From Rhizobiaceae bacterium (lineage in GTDB: Bacteria > Pseudomonadota > Alphaproteobacteria > Rhizobiales > Rhizobiaceae), in assembly GCA_029212415.1 (NCBI GenBank), contig JARGOF010000023.1, positions 1-64,000 of the forward strand: DNA of 64,000 bases, read 5' to 3'. Of this stretch, positions 53,780 through 63,697 are shown piece after piece (the first letter of the stretch is position 1; each line of letters begins with the position of its first letter). The position numbers and the translations under genes were made by a program. Under the pieces are notes generated by a model, which did not search any database, was not told the origin of the DNA, and was given only the letters and a program-made list of their open reading frames with translations.

Positions 53780-54840
53780 GCATTGCCGACGCGCCAAAAA
53801 CGCCCCCCGGCTCCGCTCCGGGTTCACCCGGCACCGGCATTTCCCGGCGCCAGGTCTGGGGCCTGTTCTGGCTGGCTCTGGCCGCCCTGTTCATCTGGCT
53901 CGTCTTTGCCGACTGGCCCGATTGGGTCAAGAATATCCTGCTGTCAAAAAAGGCCTTTCTCAGCGCCTGCCTGAACGGCCTGACTCTGGCCGGCCTCTAT
54001 TTCCTCGTCGCCAGCGGCTTTACCCTGGTTTTCGGATTGATGCGCAACGTCAATCTGGCGCATGGCTCGCTCTACCTGCTGGGGGCCTATATCGGCTATG
54101 AGATCGCCGATCGCACTGGCTACTGGCTGCTGGGCGTGCTTGGTGCCTTTCTCATTCTGTCGGTCGTCGGCCTGCTGATGCAGGTGGTGGTCTTTCGCCG
54201 TCTGGAGGGCGATGATCTGCGTCAGACTCTGGTGACCATCGGCATTTCGATCATCGCCGCAGACCTGATGCTGGCGGTTTGGACCGGCGGCACCTATCAG
54301 ATACTCATTCCGGACTGGCTGGCCGGCGCGATCAAATTGCCCATCGTCACGGCCGTGCGCTCCAACGGTTCGATTGTGCTTCTGTCCTACCCGTTTTTCC
54401 GCCTCGTTGTTCTGGCATTGGCCATCGTGATCGGCATAGGCCTGTGGCTGATGCTCAACAAGACCCGCGTCGGCATGATGATCCGCGCCGGTGTGGATGA
54501 CCGTGAAATGCTGTCGGCATCCGGCACCAATGTGCATCTGATTTTCGCTGTGGTCTTTGCCATTGGCGCGGGATTGGCCGGGCTTGCCGGGGTCATTGGC
54601 GGCTCAGCCCTTTCCGTGGCGCCGGGTGAAGACGTGCGCTACCTGCTGGCATCGCTTGTCGTGGTCATTGTCGGCGGCATGGGATCAATCACCGGCGCCG
54701 CCATCGGCGCCCTGATCATCGGTCTCGCCGAACAGATCGGACTGGTCTATTTCCCCACCTATGGCGTCGTGCTGACCTTTGTCATCATGGTGGTGACGCT
54801 GGCCATCCGGCCGCAGGGCATCATGGGGAAATCGCAATGA
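53776..54840 (+). CDS. Branched-chain amino acid-type ABC transporter permease (LivH-like)
   Basis: A 354-residue inner-membrane protein. After a Pro/Gly-rich cytoplasmic tail and a first anchor it has the LivH pattern CLNGLTLAGLYFLVASGFTLVFGLMRNVNLAHGSLYLLGAY (~70-110) and RAGVDDREMLSASGTNVHLIF (~237). The N-terminal extension of ~55 residues is longer than in E. coli LivH. It works with LivM, LivK, LivG and LivF-like proteins encoded next. Confidence 0.92.
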   Translation: MSIADAPKTPPGSAPGSPGTGISRRQVWGLFWLALAALFIWLVFADWPDWVKNILLSKKAFLSACLNGLTLAGLYFLVASGFTLVFGLMRNVNLAHGSLYLLGAYIGYEIADRTGYWLLGVLGAFLILSVVGLLMQVVVFRRLEGDDLRQTLVTIGISIIAADLMLAVWTGGTYQILIPDWLAGAIKLPIVTAVRSNGSIVLLSYPFFRLVVLALAIVIGIGLWLMLNKTRVGMMIRAGVDDREMLSASGTNVHLIFAVVFAIGAGLAGLAGVIGGSALSVAPGEDVRYLLASLVVVIVGGMGSITGAAIGALIIGLAEQIGLVYFPTYGVVLTFVIMVVTLAIRPQGIMGKSQ

Positions 54841-55865
54841 ATGCCGACGTCGCCCGGGACCCCGCAACACCTGCCAGGAATCTGCTGGCGCGCATCGGCA
54901 CCGGGCACTTTGTGCTGGCCGCCCTGCTGCTGGCCTATCCGCTTGTCTCCTCAGACTTTTTCCTCACCCAGATTGGCGGCTATTCGCTTATTTTCGGCAT
55001 GCTGGCCCTCTCCTTGAGTCTGCTTGCCGGCTATGGCGGCATGGTCAGCCTTGCGCAGATATCCTTTGCCGGCGTCGCCGGATACACGGTGGCCATTTTC
55101 GGCGAGAACAATTCCAACATTTTGGGTTTTGGCTGGCCCTGGTGGCTTGTCATGCCACTGGCGCTGTTTTTTGCCGCCACGAGTTCGGCACTGATTGGCT
55201 GGGTATCGGTGCGCACAGAGGGCATTTACACGATCATGATCACCCTCGCGGTGGCCACGGCAGCCTTCTATTTTGTGCGCCAGAACTACACGCTGTTCAA
55301 TGGTTTTCCCGGTTATACCGGCCTGCGCGCACCCATTGTTTTTGGCGTGAACTTTCGCGATCCCGTGCCCTTCTATTACATGTGTCTGGTCGCAGCGACC
55401 CTGTCCTATGCCGCCGTGCTCTATGCAGCGCGCTCCACCTTCGGCCTTACCCTGCAGGCCATCCGCGATAACCCGCGCCGCATGCGCGCCATCGGCTTTG
55501 ACGTGACCGCACACAAGGTGGTCGCCTGGTTCTATGCAGGCCTGATTGCCGGTTTGGCCGGCGTGTTGCTGGTCTGGTTCAACGGGCGCATTTCGCCCGG
55601 AACCATCAATGTCGCCGCCGCCATCAACGTATTGATCATTGCCGTCATCGGCGGATTGAAGCACCCGATCGGCCCGTTCATCGGTGCGCTCATGGTGGTG
55701 CTCATGCAGACATTTGCCATCGATATCGTTGGAGCAGAGCGCTTCAACACATTGATCGGTGTGTTTTTTCTGGCGATCGTTTTCTTTTCGCCAGACGGAA
55801 TTCTTGGGCTTTGGGGGCAGCTTCGGCAGCGCCTGGCACAGGAGGACTTGCGTTCGCGTCAATGA
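54837..55865 (+). CDS. Branched-chain amino acid-type ABC transporter permease (LivM-like)
   Basis: A 342-residue membrane protein with ~9 hydrophobic segments and the LivM signatures LSLLAGYGGMVSLAQISFAGVAGY (~60-83) and LQAIRDNPRRMRAIGFDVTAHKVVAWFYAGLIAGLAGVLL (~203-242). It overlaps the LivH-like gene by four bases. Confidence 0.93.
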   Translation: MNADVARDPATPARNLLARIGTGHFVLAALLLAYPLVSSDFFLTQIGGYSLIFGMLALSLSLLAGYGGMVSLAQISFAGVAGYTVAIFGENNSNILGFGWPWWLVMPLALFFAATSSALIGWVSVRTEGIYTIMITLAVATAAFYFVRQNYTLFNGFPGYTGLRAPIVFGVNFRDPVPFYYMCLVAATLSYAAVLYAARSTFGLTLQAIRDNPRRMRAIGFDVTAHKVVAWFYAGLIAGLAGVLLVWFNGRISPGTINVAAAINVLIIAVIGGLKHPIGPFIGALMVVLMQTFAIDIVGAERFNTLIGVFFLAIVFFSPDGILGLWGQLRQRLAQEDLRSRQ

Positions 55866-55910
55866 AGAGCGGACGTTGGGAGAAGAGCCAAATCAACTTG
55901 GGAGGTACCA

Positions 55911-57158
55911 ATGAGAATTCACAGACGCACATTGCTGGCACTCGCGCTGGCCACCGGATTGACTGCACCGGCCATGGCCGTTGCCCAGGCCGAGGATATA
56001 AAGATCGGTGTTCTCGCCACATTTGAAGGCGCCTTCACCGTCCTTGGAGAAGATGGCGAACGCGGCGCACTGACTGCCCTCGACGAAGTCGGAGGCATGG
56101 CCGCCGGCAACAAGATTGTCGTTGTCCGTGGTTCATCCGATGCATCACCTGACAGTGCCATTCGCGCTGCGCGCAAACTGGTGGAGCAGGATGGTGTGAA
56201 AATCCTCGTCGGTCCGCTATCGGGTGACGAAGGCATTGCCGTCAAGGATTATGCCAAGACCCAGCCGGGCGTGACCTTCATCAACGGCTCATCGGCGGCA
56301 CAGGACACAACCCTGCGCGACCCGGCGGAAAACTTCTTCCGCTTTTCAACCGATGGCGCACAGTGGATGGCTGGCCTTGGAACCTATGCCTATAATGAAA
56401 AGGGCTACAAGAATGTTGCCGTCGTGGCGGAAGACTATTCCTTCCCCTACACGCAGGTTTTTGGCTTCATGGCCGAATTCTGCAAGGCCGGTGGCAAGGT
56501 GCCTTCGAAATCCTGGGTGCCCATTGGCAACAAGGATTATTCATCCGTCATCGCCGCCATCCCTGATGATGTGGATGCGGTCTATGTGGCGCTTGGCGGC
56601 GCCGATGCCGTCAACTTCCTGACGCAGTTCCAGCAGTCCGGCGGTGAAGCACCCTTGATCGGCGGCTCGATCACCGTCGACCAGACGGTGCTGACGTCCA
56701 AGGGCCGTTTGCGTGACGTGCTGATCGGTACACCGGCTGCCGGTCCGACAGCCGACACCAATGATACGCCGGAATGGAATGCCTTCGTCGAAGCCTATAA
56801 AAAGCAGGAGGGCGCATTTCCTTCGCCATCATTGTTCGCGCATGCCTATTACATCGGCATGAAAGCGGCCTTGCTGGCGCTTGAAGAAACCGGCGGCAAA
56901 CTGGATGATGATGGTGCGAACTTCCGCAAGGTCTTGAGCTCGCTGTCATTCGAAACACCGACAGGCAAGGTATCGCTTGACAAGAACCGCAATGCGATTG
57001 CCGATATTTACCTGACGGAAGTGACCGAAGGCCCTGATGGCAATCTGTTGAACAAGCTCATCAAGGTTGTTCCACAGGTCAACCAGACCCTGGGCATCGA
57101 TGAAGCGGAATTCCTGGCACTGGGTGCGGTGAGCCGCGAAAACCCAAGCTGTCCGTAA
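55911..57158 (+). CDS. ABC transporter substrate-binding protein (LivK-like)
   Basis: A 415-residue periplasmic binding protein with a signal peptide (RRTLLALALATGLTAPAMAVAQAED, cut near residue 27). The type I periplasmic fold shows IKIGVLATFEGAFTVLGEDGERGALTALDEVGG, SSDASPDSAIRAARKLVEQDGVKILVGPLSGDEG and VAVVAEDYSFPYTQVFGFMAEFCKAGG. Relatives bind amino acids, amides, urea or aromatic acids. GGGAGG lies nine bases before the ATG. Confidence 0.93.
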   Translation: MRIHRRTLLALALATGLTAPAMAVAQAEDIKIGVLATFEGAFTVLGEDGERGALTALDEVGGMAAGNKIVVVRGSSDASPDSAIRAARKLVEQDGVKILVGPLSGDEGIAVKDYAKTQPGVTFINGSSAAQDTTLRDPAENFFRFSTDGAQWMAGLGTYAYNEKGYKNVAVVAEDYSFPYTQVFGFMAEFCKAGGKVPSKSWVPIGNKDYSSVIAAIPDDVDAVYVALGGADAVNFLTQFQQSGGEAPLIGGSITVDQTVLTSKGRLRDVLIGTPAAGPTADTNDTPEWNAFVEAYKKQEGAFPSPSLFAHAYYIGMKAALLALEETGGKLDDDGANFRKVLSSLSFETPTGKVSLDKNRNAIADIYLTEVTEGPDGNLLNKLIKVVPQVNQTLGIDEAEFLALGAVSRENPSCP

Positions 57159-57188
57159 TGGTTTCATCAACCGATCAGGAGACATAAA

Positions 57189-57974
57189 GTGACCGCAAAT
57201 GTTGCAGCATCCAGACTTCAGGACTCCGGTGCCTATGCACTTGAGCTTGACAGCGTTGCCCGGCATTTCGGTGCACTGGTCGCCCTGACCGGTATCAACA
57301 TGAGGATCGCGGCCGGTGAACGGCGCGCGGTCCTCGGCTCCAACGGGGCCGGCAAGACGACCCTGTTCAATGCCATAACCGGCGATTTCCTGCCCACCGA
57401 AGGCCGCATCAAGTTCTTCGGCGAAGACATCACCGATCTGCCGCCGCATGAGCGTATTCGCCGCGGACTGAGGCGCACCTATCAGATATCGCAATTGTTC
57501 GGCGGCCTGAGCGTTCTGGACAACATCTATCTGGCCTGCCGCGGCGTGTCGCGCAAACGCTACTCGCTGGTCCGGCCAAAACCATCCGACGCCAACAGGA
57601 TGCAGGCGGAATCGATCCTCCATGCCGTCCATCTGGAATCCGTGCGCGACACGCCCGTTTCCAATCTTTCGCACGGCCAGCAAAGACAGCTTGAAATCGC
57701 CATGGCTCTGGGCGGCGCGCCGCGTTTCATCCTGTTTGATGAACCGGCTGCCGGTCTATCACCCACTGAGCGTCGTGATCTGATCGAAATCCTCAACGCC
57801 CTGCCCGCCCATATCGGCTACATCATCATCGAACATGACCTCGACGTGGCGCTGCGCGTATCGGAATATGTGTCGATGATGCACAATGGCAAATTGTTCA
57901 AGGAAGGAACGCCCGAGGAAATAGAAAACGATCCGCAGGTCCAGGAAATCTATCTTGGAGGCGGGCATGGCTGA
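57189..57974 (+). CDS. ABC transporter ATP-binding protein (LivG-like)
   Basis: A 261-residue ATPase: Walker A LGSNGAGKTTLFNAI (~52), Q-loop RRTYQISQLF, signature LSHGQQRQLEIAMAL (~160), Walker B FILFDEPAAGLSPTE and H-loop IIEHDLDVAL. The start is GTG after GGAGAC. It overlaps the start of the fusion gene by 8 bp. Confidence 0.93.
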   Translation: MTANVAASRLQDSGAYALELDSVARHFGALVALTGINMRIAAGERRAVLGSNGAGKTTLFNAITGDFLPTEGRIKFFGEDITDLPPHERIRRGLRRTYQISQLFGGLSVLDNIYLACRGVSRKRYSLVRPKPSDANRMQAESILHAVHLESVRDTPVSNLSHGQQRQLEIAMALGGAPRFILFDEPAAGLSPTERRDLIEILNALPAHIGYIIIEHDLDVALRVSEYVSMMHNGKLFKEGTPEEIENDPQVQEIYLGGGHG

Positions 57975-60177
57975 CAAAACGGCACCAATGACCAAAGCCG
58001 CACTGAGCGTCGACGACCTGCACGTCTACTATGGCGAAGCCCACGTCCTGCAGGGTGTTTCCCTGGAACTGCAATCGGGCATCATGTCGGTGGTGGGTCG
58101 CAACGGCATGGGAAAGACCACCCTGTGCAATGCGATTGTCGGCCTCAAGCGCATCCGCTCCGGCAGCATGCGTGTTTTTGGCCGCGACGTGTCCAGGCTC
58201 GAACCGCACATCATTCACCGTGCCGGTGTCGGCTATGTGCCGCAGGGGCGTCGCCTCTGGCCCAGCCTCAGCGTTGATGAACATCTGCGCCTGGCGGCCT
58301 CGCCCGATCCCGAAGCCACCTGGACCGTTGAACGCCTGTATCAAACCTTTCCAAGGTTGCATGAACGGCGCAACAACGGCGGCTCGCAGCTTTCCGGCGG
58401 CGAACAGCAGATGCTGGCCATTTCACGCGCGCTGCTGAGCAATCCGCGGTTGCTGGTAATGGATGAGCCCACCGAGGGCCTGGCCCCGGTGATTGTCGAC
58501 CAGGTCGAGGCCATGCTGGTGCAACTCGGGCGTGAGGGCGATATGTCGGTGCTGGTCATCGAGCAGAATATCGGCGTAGCAACCTCCGTGTCCGACAAGG
58601 TGGCCATCATGGTCAATGGCCGCGTCAACCGCATCATGGATGCCGACACTTTGGCTGGCGACCGTGACCTGCAGCAGCGTCTGCTGGGCGTTGGCCGCCA
58701 TGAGGACGACATTGCACCGCCGGAAGAAATTGGCGAAGTCTCTCAGGAAGCGCTGATGGCGGAGGTCTATGCAGTGCAACGCGATGGCGCAAACAGCGAT
58801 GCATCGAGAGGCAACCTGCAATTGGCCAATGTTTTGCCCAACCGGTGGAGCCTGCCGGCAAACCAGCTGCGCTCCGACACCGGACGCAGGCAGGAAGCCG
58901 AAGCGCCCGCGACGCGTATTTTCGCAATCCCCTTTTCCGAGCGCATCGGCAAAACCGCACTGGTTGTCGGCACCTTTGACACCAAGGGGCCTGAACTCAA
59001 TTTCATCCGTGACAAATTGAAGGCGCTGGGTATCCCGGTCAGAACCGTCGATCTTTCGACATCCGGCAAGCCGTCGCGATGCGATGTCACGCCGATGCAG
59101 GTCGCCAGCATGCATCAGGGCGGCACCAATGCGGTCTTCAGCCATGATCGCGGTCAGGCCGTATCGGCGATGGCAGAGGCCTTTGCCCGCTGGATGGCGC
59201 AGGAACGTCAGATTGGCGGTGTCATTTCGGCTGGTGGTTCCGGCGGCACCACGCTGGCCACGGCCGGCATGCGCACCCTGCCGGTCGGCATTCCAAAGGT
59301 GATGGTTTCAACCGTTGCCGCAAGCGACACCCGCCCCTATGTCGGCGCAACCGATATCAACATGTTCCATTCGGTCGCCGATGTTCAGGGTCTCAATTCC
59401 ATCACCGAACAGGTACTGGCCAATGCCACCCACGCCATCGCGGGCATGATCGCCCAACTGCCCTCGCCCACCGAGCGTGCGGCAAAACTGGCGGCAGCGC
59501 GCCCGGCGATCGGCCTGACCATGTTCGGCTTGACGACACCCTGCGTACAGGCTGTGACCAGGCAGCTTGAAGCGGACTATGATTGCCTTGTCTTCCATGC
59601 GACGGGCACCGGCGGACGCGCCATGGAGGCCCTTGGAACATCCGGCCTGTTGACCGCCATGATTGACATCACAACAACAGAAATTGCCGATATGATTGTC
59701 GGCGGTGTCTTTGCCGCCGACGAGAACCGGTTCGGTGCCGCCATCGAGACCGGCCTGCCCTATGTGGGCTCGCTCGGGGCGCTCGACATGGTGAATTTTG
59801 GCGCACGCAAGAGCGTTCCTGCAAAATTTGATGGTCGCAATTTCGTCATTCACAATCCGACCGTTACTCTAATGCGCACGACCATTGATGAAAACCGCAC
59901 CGCCGGTGAATGGATCGGCAATCGCCTGAACCAGATGGAAGGACCGGTAAGGTTCCTCATCCCCGAAGAAGGGGTGTCAGGCCTCGACAAAGCCGGTGAG
60001 GCTTTTCATGATCCACAGGCCGACAAGGCGCTGTTTGATGCCCTTGAACAAACCGTGCGCCTCAGTGCCCGCCGACAGATCATCCGGGTAAAAGCCAATA
60101 TCAATGATGAGGCTTTTTCCAATGCCGTGGTGGCCAATTTCCGTTCCATTTCACAGCTTCACAAGAGGAGCGCCTGA
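57967..60177 (+). CDS. LivF-type ABC ATPase fused to a UPF0261 (Tm-1-like) domain
   Basis: One open frame of 736 residues with two parts. Residues 1-240 are a complete LivF-like ATPase: Walker [11 protein letters not shown] (43-52), [19 protein letters not shown], signature [15 protein letters not shown] (142-156), Walker [14 protein letters not shown] (162-174) and H/Q-loop IEQNIGVA. Residues ~241-325 are a charged linker. Residues ~326-736 are a full UPF0261 domain, with [41 protein letters not shown] (~415) and [19 protein letters not shown]0261 proteins resemble the N-terminal part of tomato Tm-1 and bind ATP; their reaction is not established. GGAGG is five bases before the ATG. The Tm-1 partner domain is encoded by the next gene. 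Confidence 0.93.
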   Translation: MADKTAPMTKAALSVDDLHVYYGEAHVLQGVSLELQSGIMSVVGRNGMGKTTLCNAIVGLKRIRSGSMRVFGRDVSRLEPHIIHRAGVGYVPQGRRLWPSLSVDEHLRLAASPDPEATWTVERLYQTFPRLHERRNNGGSQLSGGEQQMLAISRALLSNPRLLVMDEPTEGLAPVIVDQVEAMLVQLGREGDMSVLVIEQNIGVATSVSDKVAIMVNGRVNRIMDADTLAGDRDLQQRLLGVGRHEDDIAPPEEIGEVSQEALMAEVYAVQRDGANSDASRGNLQLANVLPNRWSLPANQLRSDTGRRQEAEAPATRIFAIPFSERIGKTALVVGTFDTKGPELNFIRDKLKALGIPVRTVDLSTSGKPSRCDVTPMQVASMHQGGTNAVFSHDRGQAVSAMAEAFARWMAQERQIGGVISAGGSGGTTLATAGMRTLPVGIPKVMVSTVAASDTRPYVGATDINMFHSVADVQGLNSITEQVLANATHAIAGMIAQLPSPTERAAKLAAARPAIGLTMFGLTTPCVQAVTRQLEADYDCLVFHATGTGGRAMEALGTSGLLTAMIDITTTEIADMIVGGVFAADENRFGAAIETGLPYVGSLGALDMVNFGARKSVPAKFDGRNFVIHNPTVTLMRTTIDENRTAGEWIGNRLNQMEGPVRFLIPEEGVSGLDKAGEAFHDPQADKALFDALEQTVRLSARRQIIRVKANINDEAFSNAVVANFRSISQLHKRSA

Positions 60178-61007
60178 TGCCGCGATTTGAAAGACACGAA
60201 CTGGTTGAAAAATTTCAAAAGATGAAGCGCGACCGTATTCCCATTGTCGGCGGCGGCGCCGGCACCGGCCTGTCTGCCAAATGTGAAGAGGACGGCGGCA
60301 TAGACCTGATTGTCATCTACAATTCCGGTCGTTACCGCATGGCGGGCCGCGGCTCGCTGTCGGGTCTTCTGGCCTATGGCAATGCCAATGATGTCGTGGT
60401 CGAAATGGGCTATGAGATCATACCCGTCGTCAAAAAAACACCGGTTCTTGCCGGGGTGAACGGCACTGATCCTTTCTGCATTTTCGACAAGTTTCTGGAT
60501 GAATTGAAGGTTCAGGGTTTTGCCGGTGTACAGAATTTCCCGACCGTGGGCCTGATTGATGGTAACTTCCGGGCCAATCTGGAGGAAACCGGCATGTCCT
60601 ACAGTCAGGAAATCGAGATGATCGCCTTGGCGCATGACAAGGACATGCTGACGACGCCCTATGTCTTCTCTGCGCAGGATGCGGCTGCCATGGCCGCCGC
60701 CGGCGCGGATATCATTGTTTGCCATCTGGGTCTGACGACCGGCGGATCGATTGGTGCAAGCACGGCGCTGACCCTCGACCAGTGTCCGGCACTGGTCGAC
60801 GACTGGTCGCAGGCCGCGCTGGAGGTCAACAGCGATGTGATCATCCTCGTGCACGGTGGACCGGTATCCGAGCCAAAGGATGCGCAATATATTCTCGACA
60901 ACACGAAAAACTGCCACGGTTTCTACGGCGCCTCTTCCATGGAACGTCTGCCGACAGAACGGGCGCTGACCGAACAGACGAAAAAATTCAAAGCGATTAC
61001 GCGCTGA
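60177..61007 (+). CDS. Phosphoenolpyruvate hydrolase family TIM-barrel protein
   Basis: A 276-residue protein of the PEP_hydrolase/TIM-barrel signal-transduction family (PF09370), homologous to the C-terminal part of tomato Tm-1. [41 protein letters not shown] (~20-60) opens the barrel. [32 protein letters not shown] (~118-140) and [13 protein letters not shown] follow. The ATG overlaps the stop of the fusion gene (TGATG), so the two domains are probably made in equal amounts and act together. The reaction is unknown. Confidence 0.92.
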   Translation: MPRFERHELVEKFQKMKRDRIPIVGGGAGTGLSAKCEEDGGIDLIVIYNSGRYRMAGRGSLSGLLAYGNANDVVVEMGYEIIPVVKKTPVLAGVNGTDPFCIFDKFLDELKVQGFAGVQNFPTVGLIDGNFRANLEETGMSYSQEIEMIALAHDKDMLTTPYVFSAQDAAAMAAAGADIIVCHLGLTTGGSIGASTALTLDQCPALVDDWSQAALEVNSDVIILVHGGPVSEPKDAQYILDNTKNCHGFYGASSMERLPTERALTEQTKKFKAITR

Positions 61008-61036
61008 TCCTATAAAGCGTGACAGGAGGAATAATT

Positions 61037-63235
61037 ATGACTGGTGAGTTGGTTGGCGCATTGTTGCTTTGGCTTATCGGCATTGCCGTGGTCGTGGTCA
61101 TTGCCGTTTACATCCTGCAATGGCTCTACCGCCGTTCGACCAAGGAAACCGCCTTTGTCAGGACCGGTTTTCTGGGCGAGAAGGTCGTCGTCAACAGCGG
61201 CGCATTTGTCATTCCCGTGCTGCATGAAATCACCCCGGTGAACATGAATGTCCTGCGCATTGAAGTGGCGCGCCGCGATGGACAGGCGCTGATCACCAAA
61301 AACCGCATGCGGGTGGACATTGCCGCGGAGTTTTTCGTCCGCGTGGGAGCGACCAAGGAAGCCGTCGCCTCTGCCGCTCAGACACTTGGCCGCCGCACGC
61401 TCCAGGAAGATGGCCTGCGGTCGCTGCTGGAAGGCAAATTCGCCTCCGCCATGCGCACCATTGCAGCCCGCATGACCCTGGAGGAACTGCATGAACAGCG
61501 CGGCGATTATGCGCAGCATGTACGCGATCTGGCTGCCCAGTCGCTTGCCGCCAATGGTCTGGATCTGGAAACCGTCGCCGTGGTGGATCTCGATCAGACC
61601 GGGCTGGAATTCTTCGATCCCTCCAATGCGTTTGATGCCGAAGGCCTGACCCAGATCACCGAAGCCATCGAAGGTCGACGCAAGATGCGCAACGAGATCG
61701 AACAGCGCACCCTCGTCGACATCCGCAACCAGAACCTCACGGCTCAGAAACAGGTCTATGACATCGACCGAGATCAGGAATATGCCCGGCTCGAACAGGA
61801 GCGCGAACTGGAAGTCCGCCGCGCAGCACAGCGCTCGGATCTTGTGCGTGAACGGGCCCTGCGCGAACAGGAATCGGAACAGGCGCAATTGTCATCGCGT
61901 GAGGCCGTTGAAAAATCCCGGATCGCCCAAGAGCGCTCCCTGACCGACGAACGCATCAAATCCGAGGAAGAAACCCAACGCCGCGAGATCTCGCGTCGCC
62001 GCTCCATAGACGAAGCGGAACTGAAATCGCGTGAACTGACAGAGCGTGAGCAGATTGCTCTTGAACTTGCACTGGACAAGGCCCGCATCAGCCGGGATCT
62101 GGAACAGAAGGAACTGGAAATAGCGCGTGAAAAATCCATTGAGATCTTCGTGCTTGAACGGCAGATTTCCGTTGCTGAAAAGGCGGTGGAACTGAACAAG
62201 GCCGAAGCCGAAAAAATGCGCAACGAGATCATTCAGACGCAATTGACAGAGGCCGAACGCGTTGCACAGGACCGTGCTCTCGATGAAATCCGCATTGAGC
62301 GCGAACGCCGGCTCGAAGCCCTGCAGATCGCCAAGCGCCAGGCCTTTGAAGAAGCCGAACTGGCCATGGCCGAAGAAGTGGAACGTGCCCGCATCAATAC
62401 CGAACGGGCTGTGGAAGAATCCAGAATCATCAAGGACCGCGACATCCGCCAGATCAGCGTTGATCGTGACCGGTTGATCGAACTGGCGGAAATGGAAAAA
62501 TCCATCGAGCTTTCCAAGAAGTCGCAGGAGCGTTCCTCGGCCATGGCTGCGGCCTCGGCAGTACGTTCAAAAGCCATTCAGGCAGAAGAACAGACCTTCA
62601 CTGCCCGCGAACGCGAAATTGCCGAACGCCGCAAGCTGACAGAGGTCATAGCGGCAGAAAGAGAAGCGGCACGCGAAACCGTTCGCATCATCGCCAAGGC
62701 AGACGCCGAAATGAAAGCGGCGAAAAGCCATGCAGAGGCACAGAAAATCACCGCAAATGCCAATGCGGAAGCAGAAAAGGTTGCAGCACTGGCTGCCGGT
62801 GAGCGCTACATGGTGGATGCGGCCGGACGCAAGGCGCTCAACGAATCGGAAAATGTGCTTTCCGAACCCGCCCGTCAGGCCCGCATTCGCGAGAACCTGC
62901 TTTCCCGCCTTGAAGGCATCGTGCGTGAAAGCGTGCGGCCAATGGAGAAAATCGAAGGCATCAAGATATTGCATGTTGATGGCATGAATGGCGGCGGGGC
63001 CGGCGGCTCGAAAAATGTCACCGATGAAGTCATCGATTCGGCCCTGCGTTACCGTGTTCAGGCGCCGATGATCGACAATCTGATGAAGGAAATCGGTATC
63101 GAGGGCGGTTCCATGGGCCGCATGACGGATGTTCTGCGCGACGCCAAGGACATGTCCAACCTGGTGCGCAACAAGAAATCAGAAACACCCGATGCAAAAC
63201 CGGAGCAGAATGATGATGATGATCGCGACCGGTAA
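61037..63235 (+). CDS. Flotillin-like (YqiK/FloT type) membrane protein
   Basis: A 732-residue protein. One N-terminal membrane segment (LVGALLLWLIGIAVVVVIAVYIL, ~4-27) is followed by a band-7/PHB domain (~30-205, with KVVVNSGAFVIPVLHEITPVNMNVLRIEV). A very long charged coiled coil (~210-600) comes next, rich in RERE, EEA and AEAEK repeats. The C-terminal flotillin region holds AEAEKVAALAAGERYMVDAA and RLEGIVRESVRPMEKIEGIKIL. It should oligomerise at the inner membrane and organise a microdomain. AGGAGG precedes the ATG, 29 bp after the TIM-barrel gene, so it is likely in the operon. It is longer than typical flotillins (~450-550) because of the coil. Confidence 0.9.
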   Translation: MTGELVGALLLWLIGIAVVVVIAVYILQWLYRRSTKETAFVRTGFLGEKVVVNSGAFVIPVLHEITPVNMNVLRIEVARRDGQALITKNRMRVDIAAEFFVRVGATKEAVASAAQTLGRRTLQEDGLRSLLEGKFASAMRTIAARMTLEELHEQRGDYAQHVRDLAAQSLAANGLDLETVAVVDLDQTGLEFFDPSNAFDAEGLTQITEAIEGRRKMRNEIEQRTLVDIRNQNLTAQKQVYDIDRDQEYARLEQERELEVRRAAQRSDLVRERALREQESEQAQLSSREAVEKSRIAQERSLTDERIKSEEETQRREISRRRSIDEAELKSRELTEREQIALELALDKARISRDLEQKELEIAREKSIEIFVLERQISVAEKAVELNKAEAEKMRNEIIQTQLTEAERVAQDRALDEIRIERERRLEALQIAKRQAFEEAELAMAEEVERARINTERAVEESRIIKDRDIRQISVDRDRLIELAEMEKSIELSKKSQERSSAMAAASAVRSKAIQAEEQTFTAREREIAERRKLTEVIAAEREAARETVRIIAKADAEMKAAKSHAEAQKITANANAEAEKVAALAAGERYMVDAAGRKALNESENVLSEPARQARIRENLLSRLEGIVRESVRPMEKIEGIKILHVDGMNGGGAGGSKNVTDEVIDSALRYRVQAPMIDNLMKEIGIEGGSMGRMTDVLRDAKDMSNLVRNKKSETPDAKPEQNDDDDRDR

Positions 63236-63256
63236 CAGCAAGAGGGTCTGCCATAT

Positions 63257-63694
63257 ATGACGCATGTCTATGTTTCATCCATCATTCCGGCGCCCGCCAA
63301 CACAGTCTGGGCTTTGGTGCGTGATTTCAACGCTTTGCCGCAATGGACGCCCTTTGTCGTCGAAAGCCGCATCGAGCAGAATGTACCGTCTGACAAGGTT
63401 GGCTGCATACGCGCGTTCAGCCTGAATGACGGCGGCCGGATCCGGGAGCAACTTCTGGCCCTGTCGGATTACGACATGAGTTGCACATATGCGATCCTCG
63501 AAAGCCCGATGGGCGTCGAAAACTACATCGCCACCCTTTCGCTGACGCCCGTCACCGATGGCAATGTGACATTCGCAGAATGGCAGGCCCGGTTCGACTG
63601 CCCGGCAGATCGCGAGGCCGAACTCATCCAGCAAATCGGCACCCATGTGTTCCAGGCAGGGTTCAACGCGTTGAAACGCCATTTCGGGCACTAG
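63257..63694 (+). CDS. SRPBCC (START-like) family protein, first of a tandem pair
   Basis: A 145-residue soluble protein of the Bet v1/polyketide-cyclase-like fold (MxaD-like): VSSIIPAPANTVWALVRDFNALPQWTPFV at the start, IREQLLALSDYDMSCTYAIL in the middle and a C-terminal long helix (ADREAELIQQIGTHVFQAGFNALKRHF). The fold binds hydrophobic ligands in a cavity; no catalytic residue can be named. It starts 21 bp after the flotillin-like gene. Confidence 0.88.
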   Translation: MTHVYVSSIIPAPANTVWALVRDFNALPQWTPFVVESRIEQNVPSDKVGCIRAFSLNDGGRIREQLLALSDYDMSCTYAILESPMGVENYIATLSLTPVTDGNVTFAEWQARFDCPADREAELIQQIGTHVFQAGFNALKRHFGH

Positions 63695-63697
63695 TGG

